From positions 1-5,303 of the forward strand of contig DAOVUC010000139.1 in assembly GCA_030632765.1 (NCBI GenBank): a DNA stretch of 5,303 nucleotides, given 5' to 3'. Positions 1-5,303 of the stretch are shown here, in pieces. The DNA is from Candidatus Dadabacteria bacterium. Its GTDB lineage: Bacteria > Desulfobacterota_D > UBA1144 > Nemesobacterales > UBA2774. The translations under genes were made by a program, and so were the position numbers. Positions within the stretch are counted from its first letter, which is position 1. Every line of letters begins with the position of its first letter. Below the pieces are notes generated by a model. That model searched no databases. It was not told where the DNA came from and saw only the letters and a program-made list of their open reading frames with translations.

Positions 1-421
1 CCGTAAGCGCCGCTGACGCCGCGGTTACGGATAATACATCAGGATCATAGTCAGCATCCGCGGAGAAAACCGTGATGATTATTTGAGTCTGATACGTAAA
101 GTCTTTTGGAATTAACGGTCTAATTGGTCTATCTATAAGTCTAGAAGTTAGAACTTCTTTTTCATTAGGCCTTCCTTCTCTTTTAAAAAATCCCCCCGGT
201 ATCTTTCCGGCGGCAGCAGATTTTTCTTGATAATTAACAGTTAATGGTAAAAAATCCTCACCTTCTGTTTTTTCCTTCGCAGCAACAAGAGTAGCAAGCA
301 CTACAGTATCTCCATAGCGTGCCAACACAGAGCCGCTGGTCTGTTTCGCGAGTTTTCCAGTTTCAAGCCCAAAGGTTGTACCAAATAACTGGGCTTCAAC
401 CTTCTTTGGTTGATTAATCAA
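1..421 (-). CDS. pnp: Polyribonucleotide nucleotidyltransferase (PNPase), N-terminal 140 residues, 3' end outside window
   Basis: PNPase degrades RNA 3'->5' by phosphorolysis, releasing nucleoside diphosphates; in many bacteria it works with RNase E/Y in the degradosome. The visible part is the start of the first RNase PH-like domain. The most diagnostic segment is [10 protein letters not shown] (about residues 76-85) followed by [17 protein letters not shown] (87-103), which corresponds to the FFRR RNA-contacting loop and following helix of the family; here the loop reads FFKR. The start is TTG at 419-421: no in-frame ATG exists among the visible early codons, the conserved N-terminus ([20 protein letters not shown]) begins a few residues later, and a perfect AAGGAGG lies 7 nt upstream. 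The gene follows rpsO after 18 nt, too little for a terminator, so the two are probably co-transcribed as the classic rpsO-pnp pair. The catalytic second RNase PH domain and the KH and S1 domains would lie beyond the left edge. Identity is very secure; completeness cannot be judged. Confidence 0.97.
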   Translation of the reverse strand, partial: MINQPKKVEAQLFGTTFGLETGKLAKQTSGSVLARYGDTVVLATLVAAKEKTEGEDFLPLTVNYQEKSAAAGKIPGGFFKREGRPNEKEVLTSRLIDRPIRPLIPKDFTYQTQIIITVFSADADYDPDVLSVTAASAALT

Positions 422-428
422 TATACTT

Positions 429-435
429 CCTCCTT
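429..435 (-). promoter_or_regulatory. Shine-Dalgarno of pnp, supports a TTG start
   Basis: On the minus strand this reads AAGGAGG, a full match to the anti-SD core, 7 nt before the TTG at 419-421. It lies in the 18-nt gap after the rpsO stop codon and is what decides the non-ATG start of pnp. Confidence 0.85.
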
Positions 436-439
436 AACC

Positions 440-709
440 CTACTTTCTCAGTCCGAGTCTTTGTATAAGCCCTGGATACTTTTCCGGGCTGTTCTTTTTA
501 ATGTAATTCAATAACCTTCTTCTTCTGGCAACAAGGAGTACAAGTCCACGTCTGGAATGAAAATCCTTGGGTGCATTACTCATATGAACCGTGAGATCCG
601 CAATTCTGCGAGAAAGAATGCCAACCTGAACCTCAGGAGAGCCGACATCTTTGTCATGAACTGCAAACTCCTTGATTATTTGAGATTTATCCTCTGTATC
701 AAGCGCCAT
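440..709 (-). CDS. rpsO: 30S ribosomal protein S15
   Basis: S15 is a primary 16S rRNA binder that contacts the helix 20-22 three-way junction and nucleates assembly of the platform of the small subunit. The 89-residue length is standard. Recognisable family segments are DVGSPEVQV (21-29), LTVH (39-42), KDFHSRRGL (48-56), the basic RRRRLLNYI stretch (62-70) and the C-terminal LIQRLGLRK. The RNA-contacting H42, D49 and S52 match E. coli H41, D48 and S51 (E. coli numbered without its initiator Met). The ATG at 707-709 is preceded by AAGGAGG with 7-nt spacing. The gene sits between truB (68 nt upstream) and pnp (18 nt downstream), its usual neighbours. In several bacteria S15 represses its own mRNA by binding a structured leader; the upstream gap is long enough for this, but no known leader fold can be assigned here. 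The gene looks complete and normal. Confidence 0.99.
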   Translation of the reverse strand: MALDTEDKSQIIKEFAVHDKDVGSPEVQVGILSRRIADLTVHMSNAPKDFHSRRGLVLLVARRRRLLNYIKKNSPEKYPGLIQRLGLRK

Positions 710-777
710 TTAACTGCCTCCTTCTTATTTTCTATAATTTGGCAAAAAATACCCAGATTCATTTAACTCCGGCGTGG
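710..777 (-). other. truB-rpsO intergenic region / rpsO leader
   Basis: This 68-nt gap is the only intergenic region of any size in the window. Its downstream end holds the rpsO Shine-Dalgarno. I see no GC-rich hairpin followed by a U-run, so no terminator after truB, and no convincing -35/-10 pair; an AT-rich TATAGA-like hexamer lies near 730-735 but lacks a matching -35. The 9-mer AGTTAAATG occurs twice on the minus strand, at 760-768 and spanning the rpsO start at 707-715. The first copy contains an ATG preceded by GGAG. A role in S15 autoregulation is plausible by analogy with other species only. Confidence 0.4.
717..723 (-). promoter_or_regulatory. Shine-Dalgarno of rpsO
   Basis: On the minus strand this reads AAGGAGG, 7 nt before the rpsO ATG. 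It is identical in sequence and spacing to the pnp site, as expected of two highly expressed genes. Confidence 0.85.
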
Positions 778-1689
778 CTAGTTAAATACTCTGAGTAATT
801 TAAAAATAATTGTTTGGTCATCCAAATCCCCAAGCTCATATGAATTTACATTGGCCTGAGTTATAGAAACCAAACTCAAATTCTGATATATCTTTAAATG
901 ATCTCCAGCTTCAAAGTCTGGGAGGTCGTTTAAATTCATATGAGATTTCTTAATTTGCTTGCCCAGCCTGATTTGACTGGCCAAATCAGAAGAGACTTTT
1001 ACCTCTTTTATATGTGAGAGGACATCATTTAATGATTTTAATTCAATATGCCCACTTTTAATATCTTCTATTGTTACAGCTTCACCTATCGTAAATCCAT
1101 CACTTTGGATTCTTCTAAGCTCTTCTAAATGTCCACCGCATCCCAGATCATTGGAAATGTCCGATGCAAGTACTCTAATATAAGTGCCCCGGGAACATTC
1201 TACCATAAATCTAATAAACGGCGGATTAAACTCCAAGAGCTCCAATTGATTTATAGTTACTTCTCTTGGAGTCCTTTCAACCTCTATTCCTTTCCTCGCT
1301 AATTCATAAAGCCTAACACCATTTTTTTTTATGGCTGAAAACATGGGAGGAATTTGATTAATTTTACCCTTATATTTAGAAAATGCACCAATTATATCAT
1401 TTTTATTTAAAATTCCAGGATTGAGCTCCTTTAGAACCTGCCCAGTATTGTCCAGCGTGTCGGTAGATATTCCAAGATGAATGAGCGCTTCATATTTCTT
1501 AAAATCATTCTTCATATACTGAATTATTTTTGTAGCCTTATTAAAACAAATAGGCAATACTCCTGTGGCGAAGGGATCAAGGGTACCGGTATGCCCGGCA
1601 CGTTTGGCCTTAATAATTTTATTCACCTCTGATACGGCCTTATGAGAGGTGAGGCCCTTGGGTTTATCAAGAACAATTACACCGTTCAT
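778..1689 (-). CDS. truB: tRNA pseudouridine(55) synthase TruB
   Basis: TruB isomerises U55 in the T-loop of elongator tRNAs to pseudouridine and also has tRNA-folding chaperone activity. The protein is 303 residues, close to the 314 of E. coli. The N-terminus GVIVLDKPKGLTSH (3-16) is typical. The catalytic motif GHTGTLDPFATGVLP (32-46) carries the nucleophile D38. Y66 in KKYEALIHLG fits the conserved active-site tyrosine. GISTDTLDNTG (73-83), QIPPMFSAIKKNGVRLYELAR (112-132) and CSRGTYIRVLASD (165-177), with R172 as the conserved arginine, complete the fold, followed by a short PUA-like C-terminal region (about 232-303). The ATG at 1687-1689 overlaps the nrnA TGA as ATGA, and a GAGGG at 1696-1700 inside nrnA lies 6 nt upstream, so translation is probably coupled. 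A run of nine A residues (1322-1330) encodes the KKN of the SAIKKNG motif. All key residues are present. Confidence 0.98.
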   Translation of the reverse strand: MNGVIVLDKPKGLTSHKAVSEVNKIIKAKRAGHTGTLDPFATGVLPICFNKATKIIQYMKNDFKKYEALIHLGISTDTLDNTGQVLKELNPGILNKNDIIGAFSKYKGKINQIPPMFSAIKKNGVRLYELARKGIEVERTPREVTINQLELLEFNPPFIRFMVECSRGTYIRVLASDISNDLGCGGHLEELRRIQSDGFTIGEAVTIEDIKSGHIELKSLNDVLSHIKEVKVSSDLASQIRLGKQIKKSHMNLNDLPDFEAGDHLKIYQNLSLVSITQANVNSYELGDLDDQTIIFKLLRVFN

Positions 1690-2660
1690 CTGAGACCCTC
1701 TTTGATCGTGCTAATTACCTTAGTTTTGACATCTGCAATATTACCCTCAAGTGAGCACCCTGCAGCTCCCGCATGACCTCCGCCGCCAAAACCCTCCGCA
1801 ATCTTTGCCACATTTACACTCCCCTTAGATCTGAGACTTATTTTCCACTCCGAATCTCCCTCTTGCCTGAATAATATAGCAACTTCGACCCCCTTTATAC
1901 TACGTGGAATATTTACCATGCCTTCGGTGTCTTCCCTTGTAGCACCAGTTTCCTGAAACATATCCTTATCTACAAAAATAGATGCAATTTTTTTATCTTC
2001 AGTAATATCTAAAGTTGGTATAACCAGTTTAAGAAGTTCAATCTTCCTTAAGGGCTCATTTTCATAAAGAGCCTGGGATATTTTAGAAGGGTCTACTCCA
2101 ATATCAACTAATTCAGCCGCTATTCTTAGGGTGTCTGAATTTGTGTTTGAATAACTAAATGAACCTGTATCACTCACTATGGTTATATATATATTCTCTG
2201 AAATCGATTTATCTAATTCTATATCGAGTGAGTTTAAAATTCTGTAAATTATTATCCCTGTTGAAGAAGCATTTTGATCTAGAAGATGTAGATCACCAGA
2301 AGAACTACCAGTCTCATGGTGATCTACAATCACGACATTCTTGCAATTCTCAGACTTTGCATATTCTTCAAATTTTGCCCCAGCTCTGCTCGTGGCTGTG
2401 CAGTCAACTGCAAAAGCAATATCAAAAGGAGCTTCAATTTCATCAAGAGAACTGACGATTTTATCTGAATGTGGGAGAAATTCTAAAATTTCGGGCACAC
2501 CATCTTTACTGTAGAATACAACGTCTTTCCCAATTTTTTCGAGCCCCAACCCTAGGGCCAGCATTGAGCCTAAGGCATCGCCATCAGGATTTTGATGAGA
2601 GGTAATAAGCACTCTGTTGGATTCTCCTATTAAATTGAGAACCTTCTCAAGCTCATTCAT
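1686..2660 (-). CDS. nrnA: DHH/DHHA1 phosphoesterase, NrnA-type nanoRNase / pAp phosphatase
   Basis: NrnA-family enzymes hydrolyse 2-5 nt RNA fragments to mononucleotides and dephosphorylate 3'-phosphoadenosine 5'-phosphate, replacing Orn and CysQ in organisms lacking them. With the ATG at 2658-2660 the protein has 324 residues, normal for the family. The DHH domain shows SHQNPDGDALGS (21-32; H22, D26, D28), D86 in AVDCTATSRAG, the DHH triad at 113-115 and D164 in SDTGSFSY, all manganese-binding positions. The C-terminal DHHA1 domain has the substrate-binding FGGGGHAGAAG loop (291-301). An in-frame TTG at 2706-2708 would add 16 residues deep inside rbfA; I reject it because the family motif normally starts about 20 residues from the N-terminus and an AGGGAG (2671-2676) lies 10 nt before the ATG. 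The gene overlaps rbfA by 8 nt and truB by 4 nt, which points to coupled translation. The exact substrate preference (nanoRNA, pAp or cyclic dinucleotide products) cannot be read from the sequence. Confidence 0.92.
   Translation of the reverse strand: MNELEKVLNLIGESNRVLITSHQNPDGDALGSMLALGLGLEKIGKDVVFYSKDGVPEILEFLPHSDKIVSSLDEIEAPFDIAFAVDCTATSRAGAKFEEYAKSENCKNVVIVDHHETGSSSGDLHLLDQNASSTGIIIYRILNSLDIELDKSISENIYITIVSDTGSFSYSNTNSDTLRIAAELVDIGVDPSKISQALYENEPLRKIELLKLVIPTLDITEDKKIASIFVDKDMFQETGATREDTEGMVNIPRSIKGVEVAILFRQEGDSEWKISLRSKGSVNVAKIAEGFGGGGHAGAAGCSLEGNIADVKTKVISTIKEGLR
2287..2328. repeat. Perfect 12-bp inverted repeat within nrnA
   Basis: The plus-strand arms are TGTAGATCACCA (2287-2298) and TGGTGATCTACA (2317-2328), exact reverse complements separated by 18 nt. 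The arms encode the VDHH and GDLH parts of NrnA, so the catalytic DHH motif is inside one arm. A further GATCTA at 2276-2281 could pair with TAGATC at 2289-2294 as a weaker competing 6-bp stem. The repeat is seen directly; any function is unknown. Confidence 0.9.
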
Positions 2661-3009
2661 CAGAACCAATCTCCCTAAGAACCTCATCCACTCTATAAGC
2701 AGTTTCAAGAGCCGTATCGAACTTAAACTGCAGATCAGGAATTTTTCTCATTTTCAATTTCTTCGAAAGCCTCGTCTTTATAAACCCCTTTGCGCTTTCA
2801 AGGCCTTTTAGGACCTCATTTTTATCCGCGTAGTCCTCCAGAACAGAAAAAAATATATTTGCAACGCTTAAATTATCCGATACTTTTGCACCAGTAATAA
2901 AAGCTGAGCTAACACGCGGGTCTTTAATCTCACCTTTAACGATCATTTGAGATACTTCTTTAATAATTAAGTCCGAAATCCTGGCTGCCCTTTTGAAAGT
3001 GGGTGGCAA
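2653..3009 (-). CDS. rbfA: 30S ribosome-binding factor A
   Basis: RbfA binds the immature 30S subunit near the 5' end of 16S rRNA (helix 1 / central pseudoknot area) and aids late maturation. The 118-residue protein has the KH-like RbfA fold: RISDLIIKEVSQMI (10-23), KDPRV (29-33), the strand region NLSVANIFFSVL (46-57), the AKG kink (73-75) in the SAKGFIKTRLSKKL helix and the C-terminal PDLQFKFDTALETAYRVDEVL (91-111). The start is TTG (3007-3009): there is no ATG before residue 22, which lies inside the conserved first helix, and GGGAG (3016-3020) sits 6 nt upstream. It follows the DUF503 gene after 12 nt and its stop codon overlaps the start of nrnA in the string ATGAATGA. Location beside infB is conserved in many bacteria. 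Confidence 0.96.
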   Translation of the reverse strand: MPPTFKRAARISDLIIKEVSQMIVKGEIKDPRVSSAFITGAKVSDNLSVANIFFSVLEDYADKNEVLKGLESAKGFIKTRLSKKLKMRKIPDLQFKFDTALETAYRVDEVLREIGSDE

Positions 3010-3015
3010 ATAAAA

Positions 3016-3020
3016 CTCCC
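3016..3020 (-). promoter_or_regulatory. Shine-Dalgarno of rbfA, supports a TTG start
   Basis: The minus strand reads GAGGGAG here, with the GGGAG core ending 6 nt before the TTG at 3007-3009. It occupies most of the 12-nt gap after the DUF503 gene. Confidence 0.75.
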
Positions 3021-3021
3021 T

Positions 3022-3312
3022 CTAAAAATTTATTATTTCAAGCTCGCGGCTTCCCATTTGAACAACTCCCGTTGATTCTATAAAGCCTGCAACCTGATCA
3101 AGCATAGAATTCACATGACGTTTATCATTACTAACGAATGAGATTCCAATCGTAGCTTTTTGCAAAAGATCATTTGAGTCTACTTCAGCAATTGAAATGT
3201 TGTTATATCTGGATTTTGCTCTGTGAATCAAGCTTTTTAGGGTCTGCCTTTTATCTTTAAGCGATCTGTTGCCATGCATATATAAATCAATTCGTACTAT
3301 TCCTATCACCAT
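3022..3312 (-). CDS. ylxP: DUF503 / YlxP-family small protein
   Basis: This 96-residue protein matches the DUF503 family, known as YlxP in Bacillus subtilis and typically about 90-100 residues. Visible hallmarks are the short N-terminal strand VIGIVRIDLYM (2-12), the conserved SLKDKR (17-22) leading into a helix, the AEVD strand (42-45), KATIGISFVSND (52-63) and a final strand ELEIINF (90-96). Family members have a small alpha/beta, ferredoxin-like fold; the biochemical role is not settled. The position between infB and rbfA, conserved in many phyla, suggests a job in translation or 30S maturation, which is inference. The ATG at 3310-3312 is 7 nt past the infB stop and has no good Shine-Dalgarno, so expression probably relies on ribosomes finishing infB. 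No signal peptide or membrane segment is seen. Confidence 0.9.
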   Translation of the reverse strand: MVIGIVRIDLYMHGNRSLKDKRQTLKSLIHRAKSRYNNISIAEVDSNDLLQKATIGISFVSNDKRHVNSMLDQVAGFIESTGVVQMGSRELEIINF

Positions 3313-3319
3313 TTAGTAT

Positions 3320-5303
3320 TTAAAGCTCTTGTTTAAATTCTTCAAACATATAGAATTCAAAAGTATCTCCTACCTTAAGATCGTTAAACCGTTCAATAGT
3401 TATCCCGCATTCATAGCCCGCATTTACTTCTTTTGCATCATCTTTAAAACGTTTAAGGGACGAGAGTTTTCCATCAAATATTACAACACTGTCTCTTAAA
3501 ATCTTAACATTGCTATCCCTGGCAACTTTTCCGTCATTCACCATACAGCCGGCGATAGTGCCGATTCTTGAGATATGAAAAGTTTCCCTAATCTCAGCAT
3601 GACCCGTAATCTTTTCCTGTATGATAGGATCCAAAAGCCCTTCCATGGCGCCTCTGACTCTATCTATCAAATTGTATATTATAGTATGTAGTTCAAGAGA
3701 AATGCCTTCTCTCTCAGATAATTCGAGAGCATTCACATCAGGCCTGACGTTGAATCCAACAATGATTGCATTAGAGGCGCTGGCTAGAATTACATCAGTT
3801 TCGTTTATACCTCCAACTCCGGTGTGAACTATCTTAACCAGGCATTTATCAGTGCTTAATTTGGTTATCGACTCCCTAACTGCCTCTACCGATCCCTGAG
3901 TATCAGCTTTTATTATTAATGCAAGCTCTTTCGCCTCTTCTTCCTCAAGTGCTTCAAATAAATTCTCAAGTGAAGGTTTTCTTACCTTAGCCGCTACTGT
4001 CTCTCTTTGCTTTGTTTCTCTATGAGCAACTACTTCTTTAGCCGCCTTCTCGTCTTCAACTACATAAAAACGATCTCCAGCCTGAGGGATTCCGGAAAGA
4101 CCCATTATCCCAACCGGAATTGATGGACCTGCCTCTTTTATCCTTTCCCCTTTATCGTCAGTAAGCGCCCTAACCCTTCCATAAGTTGTTCCAGCCAGAA
4201 CAATATCTCCAACTCGAAGAGTTCCTTCGCTAACAATTACAGTAGCAACCGGCCCCCTACCCTTATCCAATATAGCCTCGATAACAAAACCATTAGCTCT
4301 TTTCTCTATATCAGCTTTGAGCTCAAGTATGTCGGCTTGGAGTAAAATAAGCTCTAACAATTCTGTAATACCTGTATTTTGTTTAGCAGAAACCTCCGCG
4401 AAAAGAGTATCGCCGCCCCAGTCTTCCGAAAGAAGTCCTATTTCGGAAAGTTCACGTTTAATTTTTTCAGGTTCAGCATCAGGTTTATCTATTTTGTTTA
4501 TTGCGACTATTATAGGTACTTCAGCTGCCTTGGCATGATTTACAGCCTCAACTGTTTGAGGCATAACACCATCATCTGCGGCAACAACAAGAATTACAAC
4601 ATCTGTAACCTTTGCTCCACGGGCCCTCATTGCTGTAAAGGCTTCATGTCCAGGGGTATCGACAAATGCGACTGTCTTGCCCTTAACTTCTACGGAATAT
4701 GCTCCAATATGTTGTGTAATTCCCCCAGCCTCACCCTCAACTACTTTGGCCTTTCTAATCGTATCCAGAAGTGTCGTTTTTCCATGATCCACGTGTCCCA
4801 TGACAGTAACTACAGGGGGGCGTGGAAAAAGTTCATTTTCAGTGGTATCAATCTGAGCCTCTAGAAGTAGATCTTCTTCTTCAAAAATGTCGACAACTAC
4901 TTCAAAACCAAACTCTTCTGCAAGCAGAATGGCTGTTTCATGATCGATGGTTTGATTTATTGTGGCAGCAACACCCATAGTTATAAGTTTTCTAATTAAT
5001 TCTCCTGCCTTAACACTCATCAACTTAGCAATCTCACCTACATTAATCGATTCACCAATTTTAATAACACGTTTTGAGGATTTTGCAGAAAATGGGACAA
5101 TATCAGCAGTGACATCTCCTCCAGTTGAAGATGGGGTCGATCTCAAATTACTCCTAAAGCCCTTATTTGCAGTTCTTTCTCTTTGAGTATTAGTACGAGC
5201 ATTATTTGAACCAGGCCTAGGCTTTGAGCGACCTCCTTCTACCAGATACTCCCTTCTCTTGCCAGGAAGTTTGAACCTGAAGGCCTTTCTTAGCTCTTCA
5301 AGA
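3320..5303 (-). CDS. infB: Translation initiation factor IF-2, 5' end outside window
   Basis: IF2 is the GTPase that places fMet-tRNA on the 30S subunit and promotes subunit joining. The frame stays open to the right edge, giving 660 visible residues; the true start lies beyond it. Visible residues 1-75 are a basic, low-complexity linker ([20 protein letters not shown]), then an IF2_N domain (about 78-137, [18 protein letters not shown]). The G domain has G1 GHVDHGKTT (169-177), G2 [10 protein letters not shown] (193-202), G3 VDTPGHEAF (214-222, with catalytic H219), G4 NKID (269-272) and G5 SAK (305-307). Beta-barrel domain II, C1 and the fMet-tRNA-binding C2 ([15 protein letters not shown]) follow. 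From the G1 glycine to the end there are 492 residues, against 493 in E. coli, so the C-terminus is complete. A TTG at 5144-5146 preceded by AGGAG is internal, not the main start, because coding sequence of IF2 character continues upstream. Confidence 0.98.
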   Translation of the reverse strand, partial: LEELRKAFRFKLPGKRREYLVEGGRSKPRPGSNNARTNTQRERTANKGFRSNLRSTPSSTGGDVTADIVPFSAKSSKRVIKIGESINVGEIAKLMSVKAGELIRKLITMGVAATINQTIDHETAILLAEEFGFEVVVDIFEEEDLLLEAQIDTTENELFPRPPVVTVMGHVDHGKTTLLDTIRKAKVVEGEAGGITQHIGAYSVEVKGKTVAFVDTPGHEAFTAMRARGAKVTDVVILVVAADDGVMPQTVEAVNHAKAAEVPIIVAINKIDKPDAEPEKIKRELSEIGLLSEDWGGDTLFAEVSAKQNTGITELLELILLQADILELKADIEKRANGFVIEAILDKGRGPVATVIVSEGTLRVGDIVLAGTTYGRVRALTDDKGERIKEAGPSIPVGIMGLSGIPQAGDRFYVVEDEKAAKEVVAHRETKQRETVAAKVRKPSLENLFEALEEEEAKELALIIKADTQGSVEAVRESITKLSTDKCLVKIVHTGVGGINETDVILASASNAIIVGFNVRPDVNALELSEREGISLELHTIIYNLIDRVRGAMEGLLDPIIQEKITGHAEIRETFHISRIGTIAGCMVNDGKVARDSNVKILRDSVVIFDGKLSSLKRFKDDAKEVNAGYECGITIERFNDLKVGDTFEFYMFEEFKQEL

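Noticed and set aside
422..439. Terminator between rpsO and pnp
   Set aside because: The 18-nt gap is filled by the pnp ribosome-binding site and contains no hairpin or U-run.
724..760. Possible sigma-70 promoter upstream of rpsO
   Set aside because: A TATAGA-like -10 is present but the position 17 nt upstream does not resemble a -35; the TTGCCA seen at 739-744 is too close to the start codon to serve one.
557..766. Plus-strand open frame (69 codons) opposite rpsO and its leader
   Set aside because: It is antisense to the highly conserved S15 gene, with no clear Shine-Dalgarno or promoter in front of it.
968..989. 8-bp perfect inverted repeat (CTGATTTG / CAAATCAG) with a 6-nt loop in truB
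   Set aside because: About two perfect 8-bp pairs with short loops are expected by chance in a window of this size; there is no U-run after it.
2159..2455. Plus-strand open frame (98 codons) opposite nrnA
   Set aside because: It is antisense to the DHH domain, resembles no known protein, and its Leu/Ser/His/Gln-rich make-up reflects the complement of nrnA codons.
2661..2708. Upstream TTG extension of nrnA by 16 residues
   Set aside because: It is the shadow of the rbfA 3' end in another frame; the ATG at 2658-2660 fits the family N-terminus and has an AGGGAG upstream.
4424..4448. 8-bp inverted repeat (TTCCGAAA / TTTCGGAA) in infB
   Set aside because: It is within chance expectation and inside conserved coding sequence, with no accompanying regulatory feature.
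4379..4864. Long plus-strand open frame (161 codons) opposite infB
   Set aside because: It lies antisense to the conserved GTPase domain, has a Cys/Tyr/Phe-rich composition typical of a reverse-strand shadow, and no recognisable domain.

Overview
The window is one uninterrupted minus-strand stretch of the conserved bacterial translation and RNA-processing operon. Reading in the direction of transcription (from high to low coordinates) the order is infB (5'-truncated by the window edge), a DUF503/YlxP-family gene, rbfA, a DHH-family nrnA, truB, rpsO, and the first 140 codons of pnp (cut by the left edge). I found no plus-strand gene, mobile element, tRNA/rRNA, CRISPR array or intrinsic terminator. 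No gene-free stretch exceeds 68 bp.

Organism: the DNA is moderately AT-rich, with good Shine-Dalgarno sequences before several genes. The order infB - DUF503 - rbfA - nrnA - truB - rpsO - pnp, with nrnA present and no ribF between truB and rpsO, is the arrangement I associate with deltaproteobacterial-type Gram-negatives (Geobacter and relatives, and similar poorly cultured lineages) more than with Bacilli or Clostridia, which usually have ribF after truB, or with E. coli, which lacks nrnA. This is an inference from gene order; the genus cannot be named.

Region by region: 3320-5303 is IF2, with the full GTPase and tRNA-binding C-terminus and part of the basic N-terminal linker. 3022-3312 is the small YlxP-like protein, 7 nt after infB. 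2653-3009 is the 30S maturation factor RbfA, starting at TTG. 1686-2660 is NrnA, overlapping rbfA by 8 nt and truB by 4 nt. 778-1689 is the tRNA U55 pseudouridine synthase TruB. 710-777 is the only real intergenic gap and forms the rpsO leader. 440-709 is ribosomal protein S15. 1-421 is the start of PNPase, from a TTG codon 18 nt beyond rpsO.

Together the genes cover initiation (IF2), small-subunit assembly (RbfA, S15, perhaps YlxP), tRNA modification (TruB) and RNA turnover down to nanoRNA and pAp (PNPase, NrnA). The gene content is ordinary. The most notable structure is a perfect 12-bp inverted repeat inside nrnA, one arm of which encodes the catalytic DHH motif. Weaker observations are a possible short upstream ORF and repeat in the rpsO leader, a possible internal IF2 start, and an A9 run in truB. 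I see no convincing undescribed system.
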